The translations under genes and the position numbers were made by a program. A stretch of 64,000 nt of DNA from Capitulum mitella (lineage: Eukaryota; Arthropoda; Thecostraca; Pollicipedomorpha; Pollicipedidae): assembly GCA_030062745.1 (NCBI GenBank), contig CP099840.1, positions 33,421,101-33,485,100 of the forward strand, read 5' to 3'. Below the pieces are notes generated by a model that saw only the letters and a list, made by a program, of their open reading frames with translations, was not told the DNA's origin and did no database searches. This document shows, one piece after another, positions 25,016 to 37,273 of the stretch. Position 1 is the stretch's first letter; the number at the start of each line of letters is the position of its first letter.

Positions 25016-25494
25016 ACGTGATCCACGGTGGTCCGCGGTGGCCGGCGGGGTAGCCGGTGACCTCGAGGTCGCCATCGGATTTGCGCGCTGCCAGCCTTTT
25101 AAACTGTGGCCCAAGGTGGCGTGTCGAAACGTTGGCGCTTGGCCAGCGTAATACGAGCACAGCGTACGTACGAATAATGATCAATGAACGGAAAAAAAGT
25201 CATTTAACACCAACACATCAAAACCAAGAAAGCATTATAACATGCAAAGATTACAAAAAAGATCATCGTAAGATTACAAAAGATCACAAAAAGATCATTG
25301 AGTGGCTCTGGAGTCGACTGAAAATGAAATCGGACGTTACACAGCCGCTCACAAAACATCGTGGCCGAAAATAATGATGTCTTGGTGCAGTTTTTGTACT
25401 TACAGACTCATACAGTACCGACTGTCGCATCCAAACAAGGCCAGCGCAGGTCCCGAAACTATCGCTAGCTGTCGGGACTCCCTGCGCCTTCCAC

Positions 25495-25830
25495 GGCGGT
25501 CCACTCCAGCCATGCCGTAAGTCGGTGCCTCAGCAGCCGGCGCAGCAGCAGCCGGCGCCCCAACAGTCTGGACGGCAACAGACGGCACCCCACAGGACAA
25601 AGGTCCAGCGGCCGTCACAGTAGCAACCGGCGTCCCATCAGGACAGCTGGGGGGGGGCGCCAGGGGGCGCCGCACCATCGGACGGGACACAGCCAGCCGG
25701 CACACCGGCGGCGGTCTGCCGAGCCATCGGGCGCCCGGCACCCGGCCCTGACGGCCCTGGGTTCGCCCGTGACGGCGGCGCCCGCGCACGACGCCGCTCA
25801 GCTGCTGCACCGAGAAGACTGTTCGGCGGC
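25495..25830. repeat. GC-rich islet with degenerate CAGCAGCCGGCGC units
   Basis: CAGCAGCCGGCGC-like and CGGCACCCCACAGGACA-like words recur with variation, together with a G9 run near 25650. The flanks are AT-richer. Minus-strand frames over 25400-25832 are open and would encode alanine/proline/arginine-rich low-complexity peptide. This is a composition effect or, less likely, a low-complexity exon. I see no splice structure that decides it. Confidence 0.45.
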
Positions 25831-25849
25831 AAACCTGTATCTCTTGAAC

Positions 25850-28500
25850 GCTGGGATGCTGTTCTTGTTGGAAGCGGACCAGATCTTATTGTCTCCTTCG
25901 GGTTGATAGATATCCTGCTTGGCTCTAGTGAATGAATCGTTGAGGTGCACTCTTTTTCTGAAATCTGGTTCTCTTCATTTTCATTCTATCTTCAAACCAG
26001 ACATGCACTGGGATCCCAATGGAATGCAGTTTATCCTCGTTTGCGTCGGATTCTAAGCTGACCAGGGCACGTGTTGCGTCACCTGGGCACTGCCTTGCTC
26101 CGTAGAGACACGACCTTTCTGAGGTGACGCAATGACCCGCCCAGGTCAACGAGGGATTAAATACAACACGGGAATAAACTGCATTCCATCGGGATCCTGG
26201 CACATAAGTCGTTACGTAAATTCTTGTTGACGAGTGCATAAATAACGGCGTTGCCCCTCGCCAGGCGATGGATGGCGGGAAATCTACCTTACTCACAGTC
26301 TCGCTAGGGAAAGACTCCCGTGACGTCCAAATGGTGATATTCTCCATGTCTTTTTCATCTCGTCGCTTGCCAAAACGTTGACTTGTAAGTATTAGGTTGG
26401 CGGAGCTGTGGCGATCCAAGTCCTCGACTTGGTTTTCGTAATCACGATCAAAGGATGCACTTTTCAGTTTTTTTTTCAAATCTCGTTTCGTATGATGTGA
26501 GTTTAGCCTCAGTCTTGACCCAACAAACTGGAGACTGCGTTTCCAGTGGAGGAATCAGTCATGGACTCCATCCCGTCCGATGTGTCCCAGTCTTTCCTAC
26601 CTCCTTGGTTTTGTTGTGGCCGTGATGAGATCTCTTTTTGTTCTCCATCGCTCAGCTCATTTCGCCACGGAGCGCTGCCTCTTCCCTTCGGCGAGGCCGG
26701 ACCGCATCACGGGGCACGGGTCTGTCCTCTGCACCGCTGAACGCAGACTCCGAGGCGGGCATTCCTGTCGCAAAGACGGGCTAATAGTGTTGTTATTTTC
26801 GGAAAAATTCGAACCAGTTTCCGAAGAGGACGCCATGCGAGTGTCCCAGGTTGTCCAAGATCTAATTCTGCCCAGGAAAATTATGACTAAAAAATAACGC
26901 CTGCTTACGGTTTGCAAACGGCCAGGACTATATGTATTGCCCGGATTTTTATAAAGATGACTTACAGTCATGGTTGAAGGAAACAGGTGGGATGAAATGA
27001 ACATGTGGTCCAATTTTTTAGGCATGTGGCGCTGGTCATAAGGCGGAATGCATGGGTACTTAAATGATATCCCATAAACAAATGCCTCCCCACTCCTGCA
27101 CTTTTTCGTCTCACACCTACGCTTTTGCTCACATATAAAGTAGCTTACGATCATTAGGTGCGATCGCTTCTAAAATCAAAATGTACGTTTGTTTTTTGCA
27201 TGTGTGGTGCATCCTGCGTAATCTTCCAAACATTAAATTTGTGCGAAATGCTGTTTTAAAAATGGTCAATGGTCACTGGTAGTAATTTTTCACAATCGGG
27301 TAGTTCTTAAGGTTGATGGACAGTCATATGACATCAAATGTGACGCATCTTCCTGGGCCATCAAGCAAAATGAGGCTGACAGCATTGAGAGGGAAGTCTG
27401 TATGGCGCAATATGATAAATGACACGTATGGCTGACAATCCAGCCATTTTATATAAATAAATAAGGTAGGTTCAGTGGTGGGAGGGAAGTAGATATAACA
27501 TTAAGCTGGCATATTTGCTGGAATGCAGTTATGTTACGAGTCAATGTTGTGGTGAAAAGGTGTGCTTGAGCCACGTCGCAAATCATGAGTGCCACTTTGT
27601 AGTTTGCACGTGCTGCGAAATAGCTACTGGTCATCTGCAAACTATTAGACCTGTTCATGTTTGCAGTATTATAAGATTGTTGTGGGCCTTCCATAGTGGT
27701 GACCTCTGTTTCTGGGGCACGTGGGCAGTCCCAGTAACCTCAAAACTGAGCAATGTGCCTGCGGGCAATGCATGAGAAAATGGACCAAAAAGCTGGTTGA
27801 GCACTCTCAGCAGTTTCATTACACAGCGTTTATGGGTCATCTGCAATTCATAAAATACTGAAGGACTTTTAGTCTAGTCTGTTCATTTGTTCTGGTAATT
27901 GGTGGCGTAATATATTGTGTCCTGCTTGGATATAATCATAGCATTAAAATTGTAACCAATGTGATGTATTCCTGTTTTCACTTAGGAGTCAATAATGATT
28001 GGTCTGACCAGCGGCAGTCTTGTTTCACTTCAAATGTATGCAATAAGGATATAAACATTTAATGTGTGAAATTGAGTTGGGTATGCAAGGTCCAGGAGCC
28101 TAGCCAACCGTCGTGTTGAGTAACTTCCAAATTGATTGTGTTGTGCCGTGGAGTGGAGTTGGAGTTGAATTTATAACTGGAATATTAGGCAGTATTTGGT
28201 TTTGCCACATTTTTTGGCAGCTGGTTTGCAATATGCTGTCCATTTTTTCCGAGAAAGAAGCGCTGTGTCCAAGCGATTTCCAATTCGGAAATCGGAAAAT
28301 ATTGGAAAAATGGGAATTCGGATTCCGATAAGTAACACTTCCGCCTAATATCCTTCAGACGCCTATACCTGTGTGTTTTCACATGAGGCCCCGAGCCGCA
28401 CGCCACGCACTAGGCTAGCCGCACCGCTTGAGCAGCCGATCGGGCAGAGAAGCGGAGAGGCCCGCGGTGCGTCCAGCCTGGCCGGGGTCAAGGTCAACAC
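25850..28500. other. No recognisable gene
   Basis: The longest item is a 184-codon minus-strand frame at 25925-26479. It is open from ATG to TGA but has no domain that I recognise. One or so frames of this length is expected by chance in the window. A 165-codon minus frame at 26657-27154 is likewise unsupported. Confidence 0.4.
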
Positions 28501-28525
28501 TCCACTGACAGCCGTTCTTTGGAAA

Positions 28526-28585
28526 CTATGTCGAACAGTGTTTAATGTGCAGTCATCATCAGGCTCTTCGGAGCACCTGAGCATT
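28526..28585 (-). ncRNA. Degenerate hammerhead-like motif, possible Penelope-like 3' relic
   Basis: On the minus strand GCCTGATGATGACTGCAC is followed closely by TTAAACACTGTTCGAC. CTGATGA and (G)AAAC are the two conserved boxes of hammerhead ribozymes, which Penelope-like elements carry near their ends. Here the 3' arm of stem II and the G of GAAA seem lost, so it would be inactive. No Penelope coding sequence is visible on the adjacent minus strand, so the call rests only on this short motif. Confidence 0.25.
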
Positions 28586-28599
28586 CTTACATAATCTGA

Positions 28600-30240
28600 C
28601 CAAATGCAGAAGTAATACGAGCAAAATATTAGTGCATTTGCGCTGTCGTCTTTGTAGATTGCATTGTTCGGAACAGCATACAGAAGGCTCTCAGGGCAGT
28701 GGGTTGTGTCTGACAGCAGAGTGCAAGGACGCAGAGCTGTCTACGAAAATCGGTACGGATATTGGATTGAGATGAGCTTCAGTATATCCAAGTATTGTCG
28801 CAGTGCCTCTATTTTGTGCAGACACTCCACGAACCAGTGACCATTCTGCATGAACGGCAAAGATAAGTAAAAAGGAGAATATGAAATGCACACAGCGGGA
28901 GACAACCATCATCCCGTGCACTCGTCCGAAGCCCATCCTCGTCACCGCCTCCGGCAGTCCGTAGCTTCACGGCGAACCAGCGACCGCTGATCGGCAGCGG
29001 CACGGAGGACGGGAGGACGCAGCGAACCGTCCTGACGGATAACTCGCTCGCAAGAGCGCGTGGCGACGAGTCTCTGTAAAAGTGGGACGAGAGTCACCGA
29101 CATCCCTTACACCATCATGTTGTGCACGAATGTCAGAAGTTGTACGCTTCGTGAGGCACGCGTCGAGTTTTGTTGGCTCTCGTTACAGGGCGCGTCAGAT
29201 ACGTGATCCACTTTACGACGGCCTGCAAAAATTATTGTTCCAAATTTGAGAGCTGCGAAGAGTGAAGTATCGTAAGAGGCTGATTTGTTTTCGTGCAGAG
29301 AACCGCGATATCTGATGTTCGAGGTGATAGCCTCCGTAGTACTTATGAGAGATCATCCGTCTGGATACCATAGGTAACGACTGCTGACTTTGCGCACTCT
29401 CGAGTGCTGGGAACAGCGCTAGGAACGTCATGTTAGCAGGGTTCATATTGCTGTCAGCTCATCTGAGACATTATCAAGACATAGTTAATGGGATCAATTA
29501 GAATCACGATCGCTAGAATAAGGAGGTTAATACGAACAAAATCTTATCGTATGTGGGGGAAGGGGAAAGGTATGAAAGACCTTGGTGGGCATGATCTGAT
29601 TTCTTGGCATCTTCGTATTAAGCCTCCTTTCTGTAAAACTTCAAAGGTCATCGAGTGAACTGAGATCGCAATATTGTTCTGCTAATCGGATGATAGCTAA
29701 GAAGCCGGTGAAAGTTAAATGTACAGTTGCAATTGCCAGTGCACAAAACTGGTCAAAGGATGGACTCATATTCTAAGAAGATTTACAGTCTTAATATGGT
29801 TTAAAAAGCCTGGCAAGTAGCTGGGCGCGAGAAAGCAGTCCAGTTGCTATATCATGCAATAAACACCGTTAGCGCTCACCGGTTTTACAAAAACCAGAAA
29901 GACCCATCAGGAGGAGCGAGCTGGCACAGAAAAAAAAACAGTTAACGACGGATTTTCAGCCATTTTAGCAAATTTTCAATAAGCTTATTATTTGGCACGA
30001 ACAATGCGTGCCTCCTATGATCTTTCTCTGCCGGGATGTGAAACACATGGCTGGAGATCTCCGAGAATGATTGCGATCTGAACAGACTTTCAAATCACTC
30101 CTTTCCAGTCGTTACCAAGGGCATCATGTTAAAATCCCTGAAGCCTGGGGATCTAGACTCTTCTCCCCATGATCTCCGACCATGGCGAAATCTTCCCCAG
30201 TGTGGCCTCGGAAACGAAACTAGCTTCAAACGCCACATCT
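28600..30240. other. No recognisable gene
   Basis: A CpG-rich patch lies at about 28920-29060. No coding sequence, RNA gene or transposon terminus could be supported. Confidence 0.4.
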
Positions 30241-30246
30241 ATAGTG

Positions 30247-30460
30247 ACGAATTAAGTTGACGCGGCACCCGGAGCCGGCGCACCGGTGGCCGGCCTGTCC
30301 TGCGGCTGCCGGCGCTCTGGCGCTGCAGACCCGCAGCGCCCGACCTCCAGCCGGGCGGTGCGGGCAGCCGGTGACGGACCCGCGCTCGACCGGCGTCGAC
30401 ACGTCGTCGAACCCTGCCGCGCTGTCTGGGCACTCAGCTGCCACTGGCAGGAACGTCTAA
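30247..30460. other. Sharply bounded CpG-rich islet
   Basis: About 210 bp with dense CpG (GCCGGC, CGGCG words) and abrupt edges against AT-rich DNA. Frames are open on both strands. The sharp edges could mean an exon or an inserted GC-rich repeat. No splice signal or domain decides this. Confidence 0.35.
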
Positions 30461-30846
30461 ATTACTGACATTTAAAATGTACTCAACCGCTACCATAACA
30501 TTACCCAGGTATTCAATAATGGTCCATTTATTTGTATCTTGTAATGAAATGGAGTTACAAAGAACAGCAATTCTATGGTAAGTAGAAATGAAGAGAAACT
30601 TTGTTGCTGGGACGTTTCGAGGTTTCAGATTTTCCCTTCTAGGCCCTTAAGATAACTGTTGCAAACCAGCAGATTTGGCGGATTAGCCTCGAAGACGTTC
30701 ACCGGGAAAAACATGGAAAAACCAAAGTTTTCGTGTTTTTGGTTTTCAGAAATATATAAGGGAATGCATAAGGACATTAACTTCTACAACGTGTTGTTAG
30801 GTTACGGTCAATATTATGATGGCAAGTAGGTTACGATCAGCATTAC

Positions 30847-32112
30847 TTAACTCGGCATCGCCTGGGGGTGTCACATAGAGCAACCCCCTCGGTTTCTCTT
30901 AAATAACCTTTGAACTGTTGCAGCCAACCCAGCCAAACTTGAACTACCTTTTCATCAATCAATGTTACATATTTTGAAATCAGAATCATTCCCATGCTAG
31001 ATCAAGGCATGGAGATATGACGTCATGACTGAGCCCTTTCGTGTATGATACGCCTCTTCGAGCGTTGACGTTAATATGCTTTGTTTTGTTTATAATATTC
31101 GCAAATATAATGCATGCATTATTTGGATTTACATAGGAAAGGATACCCAAAAGGATATACAACCGTGACACGTGAACATTAGAGGCCATGCTAGGTCATA
31201 TGCATGATGAGAATTGACTGATTTGCATTGTGGGTGATAGAAGTGGTTGACGTTGACCTTCCCCATCGTTCAAGCCAGACAAGCAGATCTTTATGTATCT
31301 CTTAGCAAAGCTCACCAAATGCAACGTGAGGTCATATCAGGTCACATCATGACAGATGTCAAAACCGAATAAAATGCAACATTGTCTGCGGAAGATCGTT
31401 CAGCAGTAGCAGAGAGGAATGATTATCCCTAGTCAGAAAAAGAAAAATGACTGTCCTGATCTGGTTTGACCTTGGCCCGATAAAAAGCAGGCAGAGTAGA
31501 TTTAATTATCACGAAATGTCATTGCAGTTCTGCACTTGACGCAGTTAAGAATCACAGCGAAAAATTATCGCTCTTTGTTAAAAATAATGATACAACCATA
31601 TCTGACCTGACCTAGGCTGGTCTTGACTGGACGAAAAGTAGGTAATGCAAAGCTGATCATCAGAACGTTTCATTTCCGTCCTTTCTGCTACGTGAATCAA
31701 CCGGCTTCGAGAAGGTATCGATCTTTTGCGTGTAAAGTCATACCACTGTTTCGCCCGACCTAGGCGGACCTTCACCCGACGTTTTTTAACATTTTGGCAT
31801 GTTTCTGATGCAGAAGATCGTGGCATTTCGTTTGGTATCCAGTTGAAAGCCCTACGACCAGTGTTGTCGATGATATGGTGTACAATCCGGTGTCAGTTTT
31901 TCTGACACCTTACGCGTTTTACGCGACCTGTGACGTCATGAACCGTTTGATCAGGGCTACATAGCATTCCCTGAATCGCAAGATTCAGGGCTACCGATTG
32001 GTGGCAGACCTGTTCAGATCCGACGGTCTGATATTGAGATAACAGGGGATGCCCTTTTTGACACCCCCAGGAGGTCGTTGGTACGAAAGCATGTCTGGCG
32101 GTGCCGGGTTAA
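30847..32112. mobile_element. TTAA-flanked non-autonomous element C (piggyBac-like)
   Basis: TTAA at 30847-30850 is followed by CTCGGCATCGCC, and the other end is GGCGGTGCCGGG followed by TTAA at 32109-32112. The ends are inverted repeats of 12 bp with two differences (CTCGGCATCGCC against CCCGGCACCGCC). Duplicated TTAA plus short terminal repeats starting with C-rich sequence is the signature of piggyBac-type transposons. Just inside the left end a G5 run (30864-30868) faces a C5 run (30884-30888); a CACCCCCAGG motif lies near the right end. The interior has no transposase frame but several AGGTCA/TGACCT words (for example AGGTCATATCAGGTCA near 31330). It is about 1.26 kb, very close to family A in length and plan, but different in sequence. 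Confidence 0.7.
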
Positions 32113-32283
32113 GATGGCAAATTTTCTCCGGATATAAAAATGAGACTATCGATCTTCGTTGAGTGATTCAGTCCTTTGTCACATTTTGGTTGCCAGATGA
32201 CCAGGCTCTTCAGATTAAAATGACCCTCACCTGATTTTCCTCTTTTTCGTAACACACATGAGTTCGGGGACCAAAGAAAGTGC

Positions 32284-32700
32284 TTGGCTCCGCTTCGTTC
32301 CTGGGCTAACCTCAAAAGAAACGTGACGGGTAACGGAGCAAAACAAAGAGGTTTTCGTCCCCTCCACAATGTCGAGCTCAAAATTTTGGAATCTCTTCAC
32401 ACCAGAAATGTCCGGCCGCAGCTTAACACAGACGACATCTTGGTACATAATATGAGGAGCTTCGCCTGTACCTTTAGGGGGGCCTCTCATTGTTTCGGGT
32501 ATGAATATTGCTGAGCCGTTGTTATTGTTGGCATTGCCTTGCTGCGTGATGTTGTATTCACTGTTTTTGAGTGTATGCAGTGTTGAGGAGGCTTTTCTGT
32601 TTGTCATGGGCCCTTTTTATATGTGTATTTGAAGTCTGACTTCATGCTCTAGATTACTCCTGATGATGGCCCCCGGCTTAAACGTTCAGTCTAATATTTT
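32284..32700 (+). pseudogene. Penelope-like element 3' relic (GIY-YIG C-terminus plus tail)
   Basis: A plus-strand frame at 32284-32514 contains LKILESLHTRNVRPQLNTDD at about 32377-32436. This matches the pattern at the C-terminus of Penelope-like proteins, just after the GIY-YIG endonuclease (charged residue, ALxIRxxxPxLN). About 230 bp downstream is the motif CTGATGATGGCCCCCGGCT followed by TAAACGTT, the form taken by the hammerhead ribozyme in Penelope-like terminal sequences. Having both in the expected order and orientation supports the call. The reverse transcriptase and the catalytic part of the endonuclease are not seen: the 5' side abuts the end of the TTAA-flanked element at 32112. 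The frame begins at a TTG within the domain, not at a genuine start. Confidence 0.5.
32660..32683 (+). ncRNA. Hammerhead-ribozyme-like core
   Basis: CTGATGA at 32660-32666 is followed by GGCC (32668-32671), loop CCC and GGCT (32675-32678), which can form a four-pair stem II including one G-U. Then comes TAAAC, where the functional consensus is GAAAC. The layout fits a type found in Penelope-like elements, but the G-to-T change in the catalytic GAAA would impair cleavage. Stems I and III were not resolved by eye. Confidence 0.4.
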
Positions 32701-33733
32701 TATTTGTAACTAATTTGTATAACAAAACATTGTCTCCTGGCATAGTGAAGGTCGTTAGTAATTGAGTATATGTAGCTTTTCTTCCTGAGATACGAAACCA
32801 GTTGCTACTCAGAGATTCTGTGTTAACTTTTGCCGAACACCTCATGGTCGACACGTAAACTGAGGCATACTGTGTGTTTCTTCTCTTTGTAGTATATATA
32901 GTTTTGCGTATTAGTTTGGACCATTTGCAAATTCGCCCCCTGAAAGGTTCAAATATTGAAATCCGTATGATAAAAGCTGCATGCCCAGGTACTACTTCTT
33001 GGCGAGAAGCTGCTGTCACAGTCATTTTCACATGGCCCGTAGAAGATGGTTAACGTTTTGCATTGACTAACTCTTCATAGTTGTTAGGTCAGTTAAAGTG
33101 GTAGTAGTGTATAGTTTAAGCAGCTCTTAACCCGTCTATTCGCTGTATACATTGTTCACCAAACTGATCAGACTACGACGTTCAAAACACCACAAAAACA
33201 TGACGGACGAAAGGCTTTCCAGCAAAAATGTCGGTGAGAAAAAAATATTGCGCGATTAACAGAAATGTTAGATGTAGTTCAAGTTTTTCTCTGTGCCGAG
33301 GGATGATGCCCCGTGCGGACTGTGACTGAGACTGCCAGTGTGAGGCACGCTGCGGAATTCAGTCAACCCAATGCTGAAGGACTTTTTTCTCCGCCTGAAA
33401 TCGTGAAGTCGTTCGGTTCAGTTCAGTCTCGCATCGCTCTGCATCAAACCGCAGCGGAAGGTGCCCAGTGTGGGGCAGCCTTAAAACTAAGTGATCTTAC
33501 CACTGATTTTAATGATAACATTTCCATACAATAATGAAGAGACCACTAGATTATCCCTCACTGCAATGCTGCAAACGTATTTACTAGTATGACTCCAGTA
33601 AAAAGACTTATTAGCAAGTCACGTGGTTTGTTAAGTTTTCCCCGTTTTCCAACACTTTATTAAAAAGATTCAACGCGAGAAACCCATTCCTCCTCAGAAA
33701 ATGTGCATGGCCATATGCCGTAGTTCGTTTCTA

Positions 33734-34958
33734 CCCTGTCCCCGACAAGGGGGGGGACAGCTGACTGCCCCCCCCCCTGAGGTTTTTCTAGGATTGCGAG
33801 AGAACCAACAAACACAGAGTCACGAAACTGGGTGTACCTTTTGCTTCATCATTTTAACATCTCGTGTCAGAATTTTGACCTCATGTCAGTTCAGGTGCCT
33901 GGCCTAGGTCAGGTCAAACAGACCTATGTCCAGAAAAGTTCAGCGCCCTCTAACTTTTTCGCAAAACAAGATATCTCAGTAACACTTTCAGGGATTAGTA
34001 ATCGAAATACACGCAACAAATCTGCTATCTCAGATTTTTCGGAATTTTCCGGGTCATTGACCTAAATTCAAGCCCATTTTTAAGAGATGTCGCCGTTTTT
34101 TCGGAAATTGACGGAATATTTCGTAACATTTTTACTGTGGAGTGAAGCAGACATCTAGTTACCGTCATTTGGCAAAGTATCAGTGACTGCCAGCCATTGA
34201 CCTGAGATCAGGTCACGAATAACTGCAGTGAGCCAAAATGTACCACCGTCAAAATCGACGATGAATTACTCAGAATGGGTTGAAAATGGCAGAACTGGCT
34301 TGCACAGACGTAAGTAATACCAGGAACCTCAAAAAGTTTCAAGAAATATCATATTCTGGAAATAAACATGCTCTCGCGAATAAAGTTCCGCCAATTGTGT
34401 AGATTGGTAACTAATGAACTTTTCCCAAATTTAAGCATAAAAAACCACCACAAGAACCTCTAAGATTAATAAAATGTACATAGATCGTCTTTTTTCGCGA
34501 AAATAAAGGAACGCTAAAATTAGTTTCCGGCAATTTGGTACCGCATACGGCAGCGGCGCACGCCTACAGCTGCCGCGAGAAATGCCGTGTCTTTAACTCA
34601 ACGTTTCGGGATATATATTGAACAAATCTGAGGAAATTGGACGTGTATCAGCATCCTTGGACCTTTACTTGTGCGCTGGTGCCTTTACCTATGCGTTATT
34701 AGTCACAGTCCTTGAGATTCAGGTCATTTCTCGGTCTCATGCAGTCGGCTATGAGAAAACATATATAGGGCGTAAATTGCTTACATATTATCTAAAACTA
34801 AAAATGAGACCAGTTTCGAGCTCTACTCGTCACAAGCTTTCCAACGGTATGCTTATTTTTATCGTGCGACCAACCGTTCGTGAGTTAAAGCGGGGCGGCC
34901 AACTGCCCCCCCCCCAGTCGCCCATGTTCGAAACGGACCACGGTTGTGCGCGGGTTAA
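33734..34958. mobile_element. Element D with family A-like ends
   Basis: The left end CCCTGTCCCCGACAAGG resembles the family A terminus CCCTATTCCCGGCAGG, and is followed by a G8 run (33749-33756), a short spacer and a C10 run (33768-33777) then CTGAG, as in family A. The right end has CGGGGCGGCCAACTG plus C10 (34906-34915), and GCGGG followed by TTAA at 34955-34958. From CCCTGT to GCGGG is 1221 bp, almost the same as family A (1215 bp). The left flank reads TCTA where TTAA is expected. The interior differs from family A; it has many TGACCT/AGGTCA words, including TGACCT-6nt-AGGTCA at 34198-34215. No coding capacity was seen. Confidence 0.55.
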
Positions 34959-35257
34959 CATTGACGCGAGCGTGCGGTAAAAGGTTTTCGTTCCTCTGGG
35001 ATCCATTGTTAAGTTAATGGGTCTCAGCTTTCGGCTCGCCGGACATTTACATTTCACTGGGCTTTTTTTACACATGTTCCAAAAATGAGGATCTCGTAAC
35101 CTACCTAACCACCGGAGGCCACTTAGTTCAATTAGGTCAACGACCTCGAACACCAGAGGCCAGGTATAACCGGTGTGACAAACAAAATGCCGACAGAATG
35201 TGAAGCGTATCGCCGACTTTCGCAGACAAACTGCAATAACTTCCTGCATCTCTGAAC

Positions 35258-36290
35258 CTACTTGATCGACACGTTCGAGTTCTGACAACTGGTTGTATGG
35301 AACACCAGAGTCGCTCCAGCAGCGACCGCCGCTGTCGACGTCGATGCTGCTCCGTCGTTTGCGGTCCCATTGAAACGTACTTTAGTCATCACGGTCGCGC
35401 AGAGTGCATTCTGTGCGCTGTCATCTACTGCGTAATTTTCTAGGCTGGTTACAGACTTGTGACCAGTGAGCTGGACAGCATACTCTCTAGGGTAGCCAGT
35501 TTCAAGTGCTCCTTTGATGCAGATTTTGCGCGCCGAGTGATTGCTTCTTTTGCCCGCGATGCCAGCGCCTTCGCATGTTGTTCTGGGAATCGCAGAGAGT
35601 TTTTTTCCACAGGTGCGTTCTTGTGCCGCTGCGTTTCCTTGTTACCCTCAGGGGACCAGCAGTGATTCACTGCCGGGAAGAAAGGATTGTCCTCCTGTAG
35701 CATCTTGATCGGGCGAAGAATGCGTGCACGCCTCATGTACTGCGTGTCCGCCGGGGTTGCCCTTATTTGCAAATGCCTTTGGCTTGAACGCCCGGCTACC
35801 AGAGGCCGATCCCCCGTCGCGGATCTTGTTAAGCCACTGGTTAAATTCTATACACTCGGCGTCCGTGGGGTCAGCTTTCAGCTGCGCATCACCCCATCTC
35901 ACCTGGCGGCCTTTGTCAAGGCCCCTGTGGCCGAACAGCATCATCATGTGCCACCAGTGTGCGCTAAAGAGCCTCGGGGCTGCCCGACCCGAATTGGCCT
36001 GCGTCTTACAGCATCTGCTCTTCCTCTTTGCTGGTGTTCAGGACTTTATATGGGCGGCTACCCTTCCCATCAGACTTGAGGAGCTTAAGTTTAGCCTCTT
36101 TTACATCTCTCAGCCGTTGGCAATTTGCGTCGTTCTCAACGTCCCCGTTGTTGATCTCCATAACATACGGACCAAAAATTGAGACCGCTGAGTGCATAAA
36201 GTTGGTCGCAAAATCACCATCGTCAGCTTGTTTTCGATTGCATCTCATATAAACGGAGCAACTTGTTGAGTCATCCCTCATCCAAGTGCT
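35258..36290 (-). pseudogene. Crypton-type tyrosine recombinase (DUF3504-like), frameshifted
   Basis: Minus-strand coding in three frames. 36281-36006 carries the N-terminal helical region (RLRDVKEAKLKLLKSDGKGSRP, then EEE) and, past a stop, DAGQFGSGSPEAL, as in DUF3504 proteins. 35947-35700 reads WWHMMMLFGHRG, then VRWGDAQLK, CIEFNQ, RDGGS and FKPKAFA, typical of Crypton recombinases. PFFPAVNH follows in another frame near 35680. A final intact segment to the TAG at 35258-35260 has SNHSARK (35525-35545) and AVQLTGHKSVTSLENY (GHK 35456-35464; Y 35432-35434). These give the tyrosine-recombinase residues: R in FGHRG, HxxR in HSAR, H in GHK and the nucleophile Y nine residues later. Cryptons move through a circular DNA by single-strand transfer and have no terminal inverted repeats. 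The copy is dead (stop plus at least two indels), yet every catalytic motif survives. A domesticated host gene of the ZMYM/QRICH1/KIAA1958 type is less likely given the breaks. Confidence 0.82.
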
Positions 36291-37273
36291 CTGGGTCTCC
36301 AGTGCCGGTCGCCGCCGCGAAGCCCTTCAGATTTTTAACCTAATAGCTAGATTTTTTTCTGGCGGAATCATTTTTTGCAGCACGTATAAGACCTTCGATC
36401 TCGTCGTCTTCCTGATCACCGATGTCATAGCCAAGCTAATGTGGGAAACATGGCCCGTGCTTCTCCATGCGACCAAGCGACATATGGTAAAAATCATACC
36501 ACACTCAGGCCGGAGTAATTTCCCGGGACCTCGGTCGTTGTGGAATTTTCCAAGATTACTAGACACGAAGTTCGTCAGCCGCCGTTGTGTCGTCACAGAT
36601 AGAGTTTTTCACTCCGTCGGGTTTTTCCATAACTCAGCAGCTGTTTTCAAAAGCCCGAAGACAAAAGTAAGAGAGCCCTCCACTTTTTGGAAATTTTTTA
36701 AATAAAGTCACTGGAGGCGTAAATACTTTTCCAAGCAAGAAGAGGAACCCATATTGTTTGCTTGCGTAGTAATTTACGTACGGGTGACTTCTGGATGATC
36801 TCATTGTTAAAAGTGAATTCCACTATAGTGTGCACTTGTACAACATATAGGAGAGGCTATTAAATTCAGGATGCGAAAGACCCAAGACCTATTCATTTCA
36901 TTGATGACGACTGTGCATGAGTGAGGTTTAAAGTATGAGCTCGCATGATGGTTCTATAAACCCAAGGAGAAATCTTAAATCGGATGCTGTCTCCTCAGGG
37001 AATAATGATTTGATGACAAGAATGGCAAAACAAGCGGAGCAGTATTTCTCAACATATGATAAGATAAGGGGACTGTTGTATGGCAGACTGCTGAAATGCA
37101 TGGCACTCGTCAGATCTATACATTCAAAATGTGTGATAGTCTGAATTTATCAGCATGCAGGACAGGAAAGACAGCAGTCATGACAGTTCCTTATAGTACT
37201 GATGTCAACAATGATAAGTGCATCAAAACTATAGCAATTTCATGGTTTTGTCTGTTTTTTTGACAAGTCAGAA

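Noticed and set aside
25925..26479. 184-codon minus-strand open frame
   Set aside because: No recognisable domain; about one frame of this length is expected by chance in 64 kb. Could be revisited with transcript data.
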